Shown piece after piece: positions 10,763 to 19,954 of a stretch of 64,000 nt of DNA. This DNA is from Gammaproteobacteria bacterium (lineage in GTDB: Bacteria > Pseudomonadota > Gammaproteobacteria > Steroidobacterales > Rariloculaceae), in the NCBI GenBank assembly GCA_022819855.1, contig JAJEGN010000021.1, forward strand, positions 1 to 64,000, in the 5' to 3' direction. Position 1 is the first letter of the stretch; each line of letters starts with the position of its first letter. The position numbers and the translations under genes were made by a program. Below the pieces are notes generated by a model. The model worked only from the letters and a program-made list of their open reading frames with translations. It was not told the origin of the DNA and made no database searches.

Positions 10763-12118
10763 TCAATGGATCGGCGGGTGGTCCGTCCAGGCCACTTGCC
10801 ACCAGTTGCCGCGAGTCGCTGCGTCACGGGCCGCGTCGTTGATCCACAGGTCGCCGACGGCTGCGATCATGTCGCCCCGATAGATCAGCGGAACCCGGCC
10901 GCGCATCCAGGGCACGATCCCGGCTTCCTGAAACAGGCTCTTGAGCGGCCGGCTCCGACCGCGGTTCAAGGGCTTCAAGCGCTCGCCGCCGCGGCGAAAG
11001 CGCACTTCCAGTCCGGCCCGAACCCAGGCATCGGGAAGGCCGGGGCCGTCACCCGGCGCGAGAGCGAGCCGCCCCTCGGCTCCCTCCCACGGCTCACCCG
11101 GAGCGAGCTGCGCGGCTCCAGAGCGCGGCTGCAACGGCGCCAGAGGCGCGATCAGGTACAGTCGATCGCGATAGACGCGCGCTTCGGCGCCGGGCCAGGT
11201 CACCAAGGTACGGGCGTCGGGCCGCGTCACCGTCAGGCTCCGCCTGAGTTCCTCGAGTTGGGTTGCGCTCGGGACCGGCAAACCGCGCCTGCGGATCGCA
11301 AAACGAAGCGCATTGCGCTGCCGGGCCGGCACGAGCATCCGCAGCCGCTCGCGATCGATGCTGGCCGCGGCCGCATCCTGCCCGAGATCGACAGTCGCGA
11401 GTTCTTCGAGCAACCCGTCCGCCTCGCGCATATTTCCCGCGAGCCGAGCGGCCGTGATGCTGACGGCAGGCCAACGCTCCTTAAGGCGCGGCACGATCTC
11501 GGCACGCAAGAAGTTCCGATCATGAATCGGGTCGGCGTTGCCGGGATCTTCGAGCCAATCGAGTCCCCAGCGTTCGGCCTGCTCGAGAATCTGCTCGCGT
11601 GAGAAACCAAGCAAAGGCCGCCCGACGCTGACTCCGGCCAATCGGCGAAGCGGCGCGATGGCGCCCAGTCCAGTGACGCCGGTACCGCGCAGCATGCGCA
11701 GCAGGAGCGTTTCGAGCTGGTCGTCGGCATGATGAGCGGTCAGCAGGATCTCATCGGGTGCAAGCAACTCGCCCAGCGCAGCATAACGGGCTTGCCGGGC
11801 CGCCGCTTCAAAGCCCAGACCGGAACTCGTATCGACGCTGACGCGCTTGCTGCGGAACTCGACGCCAAGCGCGGCAGCGGCCCGTCGACAGTCGTCCGCC
11901 CAGTCCCCCGAGGCGGGGTGCGTCGCGTGGTCGATGTGGAGCGCCGCGAGCCGCGGCGACATGCCGAGCCGGACGAGCGAGGTCAGCAGGACAGTCGAAT
12001 CGACCCCGCCGCTGAATGCCACCGCCCAGCGCGGCGCGGCCTCATCGTCCGGCACGAGCGCGGCCAGCTTGTCCTGCAGCTCGTTGAGAAACGACTCCTG
12101 TGGCTGGCTGCCTCCCAT
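10763..12118 (-). CDS. tilS: tRNA(Ile)-lysidine synthetase
   Basis: Adds lysine to C34 of the tRNA-Ile that carries a CAU anticodon, changing its identity from Met to Ile; essential. The 451-residue protein has the PP-loop motif FSGGVDSTVLL near residue 35 and HHADDQLETLLLRMLRGTG. TilS substrate-binding and C-terminal domains follow (GERLKPLNRGRSRPLKSLFQEAGIVPWMRGRVPLIY). It lies downstream of accA, as is usual, but a 237-bp gap holding a hairpin element separates the two genes. Confidence 0.95.
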   Translation of the reverse strand: MGGSQPQESFLNELQDKLAALVPDDEAAPRWAVAFSGGVDSTVLLTSLVRLGMSPRLAALHIDHATHPASGDWADDCRRAAAALGVEFRSKRVSVDTSSGLGFEAAARQARYAALGELLAPDEILLTAHHADDQLETLLLRMLRGTGVTGLGAIAPLRRLAGVSVGRPLLGFSREQILEQAERWGLDWLEDPGNADPIHDRNFLRAEIVPRLKERWPAVSITAARLAGNMREADGLLEELATVDLGQDAAAASIDRERLRMLVPARQRNALRFAIRRRGLPVPSATQLEELRRSLTVTRPDARTLVTWPGAEARVYRDRLYLIAPLAPLQPRSGAAQLAPGEPWEGAEGRLALAPGDGPGLPDAWVRAGLEVRFRRGGERLKPLNRGRSRPLKSLFQEAGIVPWMRGRVPLIYRGDMIAAVGDLWINDAARDAATRGNWWQVAWTDHPPIH

Positions 12119-12169
12119 CTCTCTTGTCCCAAAGCGGGCGCAGTCTCCCCGGCTACCGCAAACGCAAGG

Positions 12170-12275
12170 GGAGGTGCACTACCGGTCGCTTGAAACCCTC
12201 GCGCGCAGGGATGCGCGCGCGGAGCCTACATGGATGTATTCACGGCGTGTTTCAAGCGACCGGTAGTGCGCCTCC
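12170..12275. repeat. Long inverted-repeat hairpin element between accA and tilS
   Basis: Arms at 12170-12196 and 12249-12275 are 27 bp each and complementary at 26 positions; the remaining pair would be G-U in plus-strand RNA. The 52-base middle contains two further small hairpins. One is CGCGCGCA-GGGA-TGCGCGCG (12200-12219), and the other is TACA-TGGA-TGTA (12227-12238). A related 20-bp unit, CGGYAGTGCGCCTCCCCGCC, occurs at 12261-12280 and again at 12308-12327. It is not a protein gene. It may be a dispersed intergenic repeat or a structured RNA. Confidence 0.75.
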
Positions 12276-12355
12276 CCGCCCATTGCCACAAAGGCCTTCC
12301 CGTTACCCGGCAGTGCGCCTCCCCGCCAACCAGCGCAGCGGCTTGCCATTGGAGC

Positions 12356-13315
12356 TCAGCCTTCCTTGTAGATGCCGAACCCGAAGAGCTTCTTCCGCCG
12401 GGCCGCGATCAATTCCTCGCTCGGCAGGGGCTGCAGTTCGGCCAGCGCCTGCAACAGCGCGTTCCTGACCGCTTCGCCCATTGCCGCAGGATCGCGGTGC
12501 GCGCCGCCGAGAGGTTCGGCGATGACTTCGTCCACGAGGCCGAGCTTGAGCAGCCGTTCCGCCGTGATTCCCAGAGCTTCCGCCGCGGCCTCCGCCTTGT
12601 CGGCGCTGCGCCAGAGAATCGACGCGCAGCCTTCCGGCGAGATCACCGAATAGATGCTGTATTGCAGCATGAGCACGCGATCGGCGACGCCAATGGCCAG
12701 CGCGCCGCCCGAGCCGCCTTCGCCGGTCACGAGGCTCACGATCGGCGTCCTCAGGCACGCCATCGTGAGCAGGTTGCGCGCGATCGCCTCGCTCTGGCCA
12801 CGTTCTTCGGCGCCGACGCCCGGATAGGCTCCGGCGGTATCGATCAACGTCACCACCGGAAGCCGGAATCGTTCGGCCAGGCGCATCAGGCGCTGCGCCT
12901 TGCGATAACCCTCCGGCCGGGCCATGCCGTAGTTGCGCATGACTCTTTCCCTGGTGTCGCGGCCCTTCTGCTGACCGATCACGACAACCGGCTGACCCTG
13001 CAGGCGCGCAAGACCGGCAACGATCGATGGATCGTCGGCGTACATCCGGTCTCCGTGAAGTTCCTGAAAGTCGGTGAAACAGCGGGCGATGTAGTCGAGC
13101 GCGTACGGCCGCTGCGGGTGGCGCGCAAGCTGTGCGATCTGCCACGCGCTCAGATTCGAGAAGATGCTGCGGGTCAGCGATTCGCTGCGCTTCCTGAGCC
13201 GTTCGATCTCCTCGCTGATGTTGACTTCGGAGTCGTCCGCGACGAACTTGAGCTCGTCGATCCGCGCTTCGAGCTCGGCGATCGGCTGCTCAAATCCAAG
13301 ATATTTCAGATCCAT
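12356..13315 (-). CDS. accA: Acetyl-CoA carboxylase carboxyltransferase, alpha subunit
   Basis: With AccD, transfers the carboxyl group from carboxybiotin to acetyl-CoA, giving malonyl-CoA for fatty acid synthesis. The 319-residue length matches E. coli AccA. It has the N-terminal helical region ([18 protein letters not shown]), and the crotonase-like core with [58 protein letters not shown] and [12 protein letters not shown]. It follows dnaE in the conserved cluster with a 149-bp gap. Confidence 0.97.
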   Translation of the reverse strand: MDLKYLGFEQPIAELEARIDELKFVADDSEVNISEEIERLRKRSESLTRSIFSNLSAWQIAQLARHPQRPYALDYIARCFTDFQELHGDRMYADDPSIVAGLARLQGQPVVVIGQQKGRDTRERVMRNYGMARPEGYRKAQRLMRLAERFRLPVVTLIDTAGAYPGVGAEERGQSEAIARNLLTMACLRTPIVSLVTGEGGSGGALAIGVADRVLMLQYSIYSVISPEGCASILWRSADKAEAAAEALGITAERLLKLGLVDEVIAEPLGGAHRDPAAMGEAVRNALLQALAELQPLPSEELIAARRKKLFGFGIYKEG

Positions 13316-13464
13316 ATCGGCGCAACTTCAGGGTTTGTCGGCACGATACCGTCAACATTCGAAGATTGGCAAGTGACCGCCTGAACCTTGACACCGGTGT
13401 GTCGGCGCCCGGTATCGCTGCCGATCGGCCGACGGCGCCTGAAACTCCGCAGGCGCGAACGGGC

Positions 13465-16400
13465 TCAGGCGACGTACTTCGGATAGTGGACCGACACATG
13501 GGTATCGCCGAGCATGCGTGCGAGGCGTTCGCGAAGTTCGCGGGTCGGCCGGATCGTCCAGTCCTGGCCGAGCGTCAGAACTGCGGCAGCCGGTGAACCG
13601 CAAATTCTGACGCAAACCTCGCACTTCCCCCCCCGGTAGGTCTCGAGGAGCCGTTTGAGGTTCTCGATCGTCGGCAGACCGCCGTTGCCGCGGTCGAGAG
13701 AGATCGTGAGGCGCCGTGCCCGTTGTTCGATCTCGGCGTTGACTCCGTGCAGGTTCTCGGCGAGCGCGGACCAGTCGTTGAGGAACCGGTCGTACCTGAG
13801 CTGGCCCTCGACGACGAGCGATGCATCCCTGGCGATCAGGTGCTGGTGACGGCTGCGAACCTCGTCGAACAAGGTGACTTCGATGCTGCGCGAATTGTCG
13901 TCGACGACGATCGTCATCGAGTTGCCCCGTCGCCGGAGGTCCATGACGGTGCCCGCGAACCTCGTTTTCGTGCGCATGCCGTTGTGCTGCGCATCCTTCG
14001 GCAGCCTGGCGACGATGCTTGCGATCGAACCCTCGGTAAAGTGGCTGCAGTGTGGCGCGTACTCGTCGAAGGGATGACCGCTCAGGTACAGGCCCAGGCT
14101 CTCGCGCTCGGCGGCGAGCCGCTCGCGGCTGCTCCAGTCTTCAACCGAGGCAAGCACCTGCGACAGCGCCCCGCCTGAATCCTCGCTGCCGAACAACGTG
14201 CTCTGGCCCGCCGAATGGTCGCGTGCGTGGCGTTGGGCGAACTGCAGGGTGTCGCCGACCGCGGCCAGCAGGGTGGGCCGGTTCTCGCCGAGTTCATCGA
14301 GTGCGCCCGCGCGCACCAGCGCCTCCAGCGCCCGCCGGTTGAGCTTGTTGGGATCGACCCGGCTGCAGAACTCCAGCAGGTTCTCGAAACGGCCGCGCGC
14401 GGAGCGCTCGGCCACGATCGCTTCGGCGAGGCCCTGGCCTACGCCCTTGATCGCCGCAAGCCCGTAGCTGATCCCGCGCTCGCCAAATACGGTGAAACCG
14501 CATTCGGAGCGATTCACGTTCGGGGATTCGAGACCGATCTCGAGCAAGGCGCAATCGTCCTTGAGCACGATGAGCTTGTCCGTATCATCGAGGTCCGCGG
14601 TCATGACGGCGGCCATGAACGCGACCGGATGATGCGCCTTGAGCCACGCCGTCTGGAAGGCAATCACGGCGTAGGCCGCCGAATGCGACTTGTTGAACCC
14701 GTACTCGGCGAACTTTTCCATGAGGTTGAAAATGGGTTCGGCAACACCTTGCTCGATGCCCCGCTCCAGGGCTCCGGCCAGAAAAACGGCGCGCTGGCTG
14801 GCCATCTCCTCGACATCCTTCTTGCCCATCGCGCGCCGCAGGAGATCCGACCCCGCGAGCGAATAACCGGCCAGTATCCGCGCAATCTGCATGACCTGTT
14901 CCTGGTAGAGGATCACGCCGTAGGTCGACCGCAGCACCGGCTCGAGTTCGGGATGGAGGTAGTCGATCTTTTCTTCGCCCTGCTTGCGGTTGATGAAGTC
15001 GTCGGCCATGCGCATCGGGCCCGGACGGAACAGCGCGATGATTGCGACGAGGTCGCCGAAACGATCCGGCTGGATCCGCCTGATCAGATCGCGCATGCCG
15101 CGGGATTCGAGCTGGAATACGGCAGTCGTCCGCAGCGTATTGAGCAATTCATAGGTCTTGCTGTCGTCAAAGCCGATCGCGTCGATGTCGATCGGCTCCT
15201 CTGCGTTCGCGGCGCGGCTGCGATTGACGGTCTCGACGGCCTTGTCGATGATCGTAAGCGTCTTCAGACCCAGGAAATCGAACTTTACGAGACCCAGAGC
15301 TTCCGCGTCGTCCTTGTCGAACTGGGTCAGGGAAGCGCCGTCGGGGTCGCGGTAAAGCGGCATGAACCGCGTCAAGGGCGCGGGCGCGATCACCACGCCG
15401 CCGGCATGTGTGCCGACATTGCGGGTCAGCCCCTCGAGCCGGCGCGCATGGTCGATGATCGAGCGGACCTGCGGGTCGGCCGCATAGCGCCGGCTCAGTT
15501 CCTCGTCCTGTTCGAGGGCCTTGTCGAGCGTCATCTTGAGCTCGAACGGAATCTGCCTCGCGATGGTATCCACGAAGCCATAGGGTTGACCCAGCGCGCG
15601 GCCGACGTCGCGCACGACGGCGCGGGCCGCCATCGTGCCGAAGGTCACGATCTGGGAGACATGGTCGGCGCCGTAGCGGCCCGCGACATAGTCGATGACC
15701 CGATCGCGTCCTTCGATGCAGAAGTCGATGTCGAAATCGGGCAGCGAAACGCGTTCCGGATTCAGAAACCGTTCGAACAGAAGATCGTGGACGATCGGAT
15801 CGAGATCGGTAATGCCAAGCGTGTAGGCGACCAGCGATCCGGCTCCGGATCCGCGGCCCGGACCCACCGGAATCGCCTGCTCGCGAGCCCAGGCCACGAA
15901 ATCGGCCACGATGAGAAAGTATCCTTCGAAACCGGTCTTGCAGATCACGCCGAGTTCGCTTTCGAGCCGCTCGAGATACGCTGCGTTCCGGTCGGTGTCG
16001 ATGCCGGAGTTCCGCAGGCGCGCAGCGAGTCCTTCACTTGCCCTTTCGCGCAGTTGCGACTCCGCCGATTGACTGCCCTCGATCGCGTATTGCGGCATGA
16101 ACCTGCTCTCGAGATCGAGTTCGTGGCTGCAGCGTCTTGCCACCTCGACGGTATTGGCCAGCGCTTCGGGCAGGTCCGCGAACCGTGCCGCCATTTCGTC
16201 CGCGGACTTCAGATACTGTTCCCTGCTGTAGTCTTTCGGCCGGTCCGGGTTTTCGACCGACCAGCCCCCGGCGATCGCGACCCGCGTCTCGTGCGCATCG
16301 AAGTCGGCGCTGTCGAGGAAGCAAACTTCGTTCGTAGCGAGTACGGGCACGCTGTTGGCCGCCGCGAGTTCGACCGCACGGCGAACGTAGGCTGTCTCGT

Positions 16401-16926
16401 CGCTTCTGCCGAGGCGCTGCAACTCGATATAGAAGCGGCCCGGCATGCGCCCGAGCCAGTCGCCGAGCACTTCCTCCTCACGCCCCGAATTCGGAGCCAG
16501 GATCGCCTTGCCGACTTCGCCGCATTGCGCGCCCGAAAGCGCGATCAGGCCGTCGAGCGCTTCCGGAGCAAGCCATTTCTTCAGGATGACCGTACGCCCG
16601 TGGCAGGAGCCGAGTTCATGGCCGAGGGTCAGCAGCCGCGTGAGCTGCCCGTAGCCTTCGGCATGCATGCAGAGCAGGGTCAGCCGCGTCGGGTCGCTGT
16701 CGTCGCGCGACTCCGCGACGTGCACGTCTGCGCCCACGATGGGCTTGATACCCTTCGCCACGGTCTCGCGGTAGAACCTTACGTAAGCCGACACGTTCGA
16801 CTGATCCGTCATCGCGATGGCCGGCATGCCGAGCGCCGCGGCCTTCTGCGCCAGCGCCTTCACGCGCACGATACTGTCGACGAGCGAATACTCGGTGTGA
16901 ACGCGCAGGTGAACGAAGCCGCTCAT
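13465..16926 (-). CDS. dnaE: DNA polymerase III alpha subunit
   Basis: Catalytic subunit of the replicative DNA polymerase. The 1153-residue length is normal for gammaproteobacterial DnaE. The PHP domain opens the protein (FVHLRVHTEYSLVDSIV). The polymerase active site includes PGRGSGAGSLVAY and PDFDIDFC, followed by the finger, beta-binding and OB-fold regions (FAGTVMDLRRRGNSM near residue 980). The ATG at 16926 overlaps the rnhB stop (ATGA) and puts the PHP domain at the N-terminus; the open frame runs further upstream inside rnhB. Confidence 0.98.
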   Translation of the reverse strand: MSGFVHLRVHTEYSLVDSIVRVKALAQKAAALGMPAIAMTDQSNVSAYVRFYRETVAKGIKPIVGADVHVAESRDDSDPTRLTLLCMHAEGYGQLTRLLTLGHELGSCHGRTVILKKWLAPEALDGLIALSGAQCGEVGKAILAPNSGREEEVLGDWLGRMPGRFYIELQRLGRSDETAYVRRAVELAAANSVPVLATNEVCFLDSADFDAHETRVAIAGGWSVENPDRPKDYSREQYLKSADEMAARFADLPEALANTVEVARRCSHELDLESRFMPQYAIEGSQSAESQLRERASEGLAARLRNSGIDTDRNAAYLERLESELGVICKTGFEGYFLIVADFVAWAREQAIPVGPGRGSGAGSLVAYTLGITDLDPIVHDLLFERFLNPERVSLPDFDIDFCIEGRDRVIDYVAGRYGADHVSQIVTFGTMAARAVVRDVGRALGQPYGFVDTIARQIPFELKMTLDKALEQDEELSRRYAADPQVRSIIDHARRLEGLTRNVGTHAGGVVIAPAPLTRFMPLYRDPDGASLTQFDKDDAEALGLVKFDFLGLKTLTIIDKAVETVNRSRAANAEEPIDIDAIGFDDSKTYELLNTLRTTAVFQLESRGMRDLIRRIQPDRFGDLVAIIALFRPGPMRMADDFINRKQGEEKIDYLHPELEPVLRSTYGVILYQEQVMQIARILAGYSLAGSDLLRRAMGKKDVEEMASQRAVFLAGALERGIEQGVAEPIFNLMEKFAEYGFNKSHSAAYAVIAFQTAWLKAHHPVAFMAAVMTADLDDTDKLIVLKDDCALLEIGLESPNVNRSECGFTVFGERGISYGLAAIKGVGQGLAEAIVAERSARGRFENLLEFCSRVDPNKLNRRALEALVRAGALDELGENRPTLLAAVGDTLQFAQRHARDHSAGQSTLFGSEDSGGALSQVLASVEDWSSRERLAAERESLGLYLSGHPFDEYAPHCSHFTEGSIASIVARLPKDAQHNGMRTKTRFAGTVMDLRRRGNSMTIVVDDNSRSIEVTLFDEVRSRHQHLIARDASLVVEGQLRYDRFLNDWSALAENLHGVNAEIEQRARRLTISLDRGNGGLPTIENLKRLLETYRGGKCEVCVRICGSPAAAVLTLGQDWTIRPTRELRERLARMLGDTHVSVHYPKYVA

Positions 16927-17561
16927 GGTCCGGCGGTCCGGCGCATTGCCGCATCGCCACCGAGCGGGGCGAAGCTCATGCGGTGGATGACGCAGGGACC
17001 GAGCCGCTCGAGCGCATCGATGTGCTCGCGTGTCGGGTAGCCCTTGTTGCGATCGAAGCCGTAGCCCGGGAACGTCCGGTGCCAGCGCCGCATCAGGCGG
17101 TCCCGGCAGACCTTGGCGAGTATCGACGCGGCACTGATGCACTGCACGCTTTGGTCGCCGCGAACGACCGCCTGCGTGCTGTAGCGGCCGGGATGGCGCC
17201 TGAACGACGGGACGCGGTCACCGTCCACCCGCACGAGGTCCGGTTGCACTGCGAGACCGAGAACCGCCCGCTCCATTGAGAGCAAGGTGGCCTGCAGCAC
17301 GTTGAGCTCATCGACTTCGCCCGGCGTCGCGGCTCCAAGCGAGAACGCGACCGCGTTGCGGCGGATCTCGCGCGCGAGCAGGGTGCGCCTGCGTTCGGTC
17401 AACATCTTGGAGTCGCGCAGGCCGGCAACCGGTTTCGCAGCATCGAGAATGACGGCGGCAGCGACGACCGGGCCGGCCAGGGGACCGCGCCCTGCTTCGT
17501 CGACGCCCGCGACAATCGCACCCGTTGCCGGAAGCGTCGGCTCCTGATGGGTCCTCGACAT
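16923..17561 (-). CDS. rnhB: Ribonuclease HII
   Basis: Cleaves RNA in RNA-DNA hybrids and at single ribonucleotides in DNA. The 212-residue protein has the DEAGRGPLAGPVVAAAV metal-binding motif near residue 20, RVDGDRVP, and SAASILAKVCRDRLM. The start taken is the ATG at 17561, which overlaps the lpxB stop as ATGA; a GTG two codons upstream is also in frame. It lies between lpxB and dnaE in the conserved order. Confidence 0.96.
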   Translation of the reverse strand: MSRTHQEPTLPATGAIVAGVDEAGRGPLAGPVVAAAVILDAAKPVAGLRDSKMLTERRRTLLAREIRRNAVAFSLGAATPGEVDELNVLQATLLSMERAVLGLAVQPDLVRVDGDRVPSFRRHPGRYSTQAVVRGDQSVQCISAASILAKVCRDRLMRRWHRTFPGYGFDRNKGYPTREHIDALERLGPCVIHRMSFAPLGGDAAMRRTAGP

Positions 17562-18757
17562 CAGCACGCGGGTTCCCGCAAGGCCAGTTTCAGCACCGCA
17601 TCAGCGGCCGATGCGCTGGCGTTCTGCCTGAGCCGTTCATGGATGGCGATCAGTTCGGCCCGGAGACCCGGTGCGTCCGCGTCGGCTTCCAGGCAGCGCA
17701 GCAACGCCGGTCCAAGTATATCGGGCCGGACCTCGCGCTGGACGAATTCAGGCACGAGGGAATGCCCGGCGAGCAGGTTCGGCAGCGAGAAGTGCGGCAG
17801 GCGCTGGATTCCCATGCGGCGGGCGAGCCAATACGTCATACCGGAAAGCCGGTGCGCCACGACCATGCGCCGTTTCAGCAAGAGGGCTTCGAGCGTCGCC
17901 GTACCCGACGCGGTCAATACGGCGTCGGCGGCCGCGAGCACCTCGCGCGCGCGTCCCGTGACATAGCGCGGCGGCGGATCGAGTTCGAGGCGATCCGCCG
18001 CCGCGCGACAGAGTTCGCCCGCCGCCTCGTTCGCAAGCGCGACGACGCAGCGCGCATCCGGGCGCTCGCGCTGCAGCCATTGCGCCGTGGCAAGGAAAGG
18101 CCCGCTCAGACGTGCGACCTCGGCGCGCCGGCTGCCGGGCAGAATCGCAATGACGGCGCCGGTCCCCGACAGTCCGAGATCCGTCCTCGCCCGATCGGTA
18201 TCGACTGCAAGCGGGATGGCATCTGCGAGCGGGTGTCCGACGAATCGGGCGGCGACGTCATGCGCTGCATAGAACTCTGTCTCGAAAGGCAACAGACACA
18301 GCACGAGATCGGTGGCATTGCGGACTTTCAGCACTCTCGACTGGCGCCAGGCCCAGACCTGCGGGCTCCCGTACTGCACGGCCGGTATGCCCCTGGCCTT
18401 GACCGCAGCCGCGACCGGGAGGTTGAAATCGGATGAATCGATGCCGACGAACACATCCGGGCGGAGCCCGACGATGCGGTCGATGAGCCGGCTGCGCAGC
18501 CTGAGCAGGCGCGGCAGGTGCGGCAGCACTTCGGCCAGGCCCATGACCGACAGCTCTTCGACGCGGTGCCAGGGTTCGCAACCCGCGTCGATCATGCGTT
18601 GACCGGCGATGCCGTGGAACCCGGCATCGGGCGCGCGCTCCCGGATCGCTTCGATCAGTCCCGCGCCGAGCGTGTCGCCCGAAGCCTCGCCCGCGACAAG
18701 CGCCACGCGCAATCGCCGACGCGCCGGCCTTTCAGCGGACGAGGCCGCGCGAACCAT
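17561..18757 (-). CDS. lpxB: Lipid-A-disaccharide synthase
   Basis: Condenses UDP-2,3-diacylglucosamine with lipid X to form the lipid A disaccharide at the inner membrane face. The 398-residue protein has the GT19 signatures VAGEASGDTLGAGLI near the start, FVGIDSSDFNLPVA, and IAILPGSRRAEVARL. The start overlaps lpxA by 26 bp. LpxB proteins in relatives are usually 375-390 residues; the extra length here is an Arg/Ala-rich N-terminus, so a later start is possible although no better ATG is obvious. Confidence 0.96.
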   Translation of the reverse strand: MVRAASSAERPARRRLRVALVAGEASGDTLGAGLIEAIRERAPDAGFHGIAGQRMIDAGCEPWHRVEELSVMGLAEVLPHLPRLLRLRSRLIDRIVGLRPDVFVGIDSSDFNLPVAAAVKARGIPAVQYGSPQVWAWRQSRVLKVRNATDLVLCLLPFETEFYAAHDVAARFVGHPLADAIPLAVDTDRARTDLGLSGTGAVIAILPGSRRAEVARLSGPFLATAQWLQRERPDARCVVALANEAAGELCRAAADRLELDPPPRYVTGRAREVLAAADAVLTASGTATLEALLLKRRMVVAHRLSGMTYWLARRMGIQRLPHFSLPNLLAGHSLVPEFVQREVRPDILGPALLRCLEADADAPGLRAELIAIHERLRQNASASAADAVLKLALREPAC

Positions 18758-19502
18758 GCGTCAGCGAACTTACGAACGGCTCAAGTTCAGGTTGCGACTC
18801 GACAGATGCCCGAAGTTCAGCGACAGCGTCTTCGAGATTCGATCCCTGCCTGTAGACGACACGATAGGCGTCGCGAATATTGCGGATCGCGGCGGACGTG
18901 AAGCCGCGCCGCTTGAGCCCTTCGGCGTTGATCCCGCGCGGCCGGACCGGCCGCCCGGACACGGTGACATATGCCGGAACGTCCTTGGTCACGTAACTGA
19001 ACATGCTGCAGAGCGAACCCTGTCCAAGCATGCAGTGCTGATGCACCGCCGTGAATCCGCCAAGCAACACGTAGTCGCCGACATGCACGTGACCGGCGAT
19101 CGACGCGTTGTTCGCGAAAATCGTGTGATCGCCGACGACGCAGTCATGCGCGATATGGGAGTACGCCATGATCCAGTTGTCGTTGCCGACGCGGGTTACC
19201 CCCTGATCCTGCACCGTGCCTCGATTGATCGTGCAGTACTCGCGGATCGTGTTGCGCTCGCCGATGAGAAGTTCGGTCCGCTCGCCGCCGTACTTCTTGT
19301 CCTGGGGATCGTCCCCGACCGAGGCGAACGAAAAGACGTGGTTGTCGGCGCCCATCGTGGTCGGACCGCGGATGACCGCGTGCGCATCGATGCGGCAGCC
19401 CGGACCGATCTCGACATCGGCGCCGATCACGGCGTAGGGGCCGACCCAGGCGTCGTCGTGAACGTTTGCCGAAGGATCGACGACGGCGCGCCGGTCGATC
19501 AA
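18732..19502 (-). CDS. lpxA: UDP-N-acetylglucosamine O-acyltransferase (TTG start)
   Basis: First step of lipid A synthesis: moves an R-3-hydroxyacyl chain from ACP to the 3-OH of UDP-GlcNAc. The 256 residues are made of left-handed beta-helix hexapeptide repeats (IGADVEIGPGCRIDAHAVI and on), with the catalytic His region SHIAHDCVVGDH. The start is inferred to be TTG at 19502, inside a TTGA overlap with the fabZ stop. This gives (M)[13 protein letters not shown], which aligns with the E. coli start MIDKSAFVHPTAIV. The longer open frame to 19583 would run through fabZ and lacks family similarity. Confidence 0.93.
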   Translation of the reverse strand: MIDRRAVVDPSANVHDDAWVGPYAVIGADVEIGPGCRIDAHAVIRGPTTMGADNHVFSFASVGDDPQDKKYGGERTELLIGERNTIREYCTINRGTVQDQGVTRVGNDNWIMAYSHIAHDCVVGDHTIFANNASIAGHVHVGDYVLLGGFTAVHQHCMLGQGSLCSMFSYVTKDVPAYVTVSGRPVRPRGINAEGLKRRGFTSAAIRNIRDAYRVVYRQGSNLEDAVAELRASVESQPELEPFVSSLTHGSRGLVR

Positions 19503-19954
19503 GGCTCTTTCCTGGTGGCCATCAGGATCTCCGCTTCGGCAACCGATTCGCCGTCGACTTCGGCGTGGCAGTCGAAGCGCCACAAGGCCTGCTTGCGGGC
19601 GGTCAGCTCGGCCCTGAGCACGAGCTGGTCACCGGGCCTGACCGTTCGCTTGAAGCGCGCGTTTCGAATGGCGACGAGATAGAGGATTCTGACGCTTTGC
19701 TCTGCCGCCGTTGCGCTCTCCCAGGCAAGCACTCCGCTCGCCTGCGCCAGCGCCTCGATGACCAGCACGCCCGGCATGATCGGATGGTCGGGAAAGTGCC
19801 CGACGAAGTGGTCTTCGTTGATGCTGACGTTCTTGATCGCCACGATCGACTTGCCGGGAACGACCTCGGCGACTCGATCGACCATGAGGAACGGGAAGCG
19901 ATGGGGCAGGCGCTCCAATACGCCTTCAATGTCCAATGAGTGCGATTCAGCCAT
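19499..19954 (-). CDS. fabZ: 3-hydroxyacyl-ACP dehydratase FabZ
   Basis: Dehydrates 3-hydroxyacyl-ACP in fatty acid elongation and competes with LpxA/LpxD for hydroxyacyl-ACP. The 151-residue hotdog-fold protein shows [13 protein letters not shown], the catalytic His in [16 protein letters not shown], and the Glu helix [15 protein letters not shown]. Its ATG overlaps the lpxD stop by 8 bp and its stop overlaps the lpxA TTG. Confidence 0.97.
   Translation of the reverse strand: MAESHSLDIEGVLERLPHRFPFLMVDRVAEVVPGKSIVAIKNVSINEDHFVGHFPDHPIMPGVLVIEALAQASGVLAWESATAAEQSVRILYLVAIRNARFKRTVRPGDQLVLRAELTARKQALWRFDCHAEVDGESVAEAEILMATRKEP

Noticed and set aside
14215-17040. 941-codon open frame on the plus strand
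   Set aside because: It is the exact antisense of dnaE/rnhB. Long antisense frames are expected in GC-rich coding DNA, and the product has no recognisable domain.
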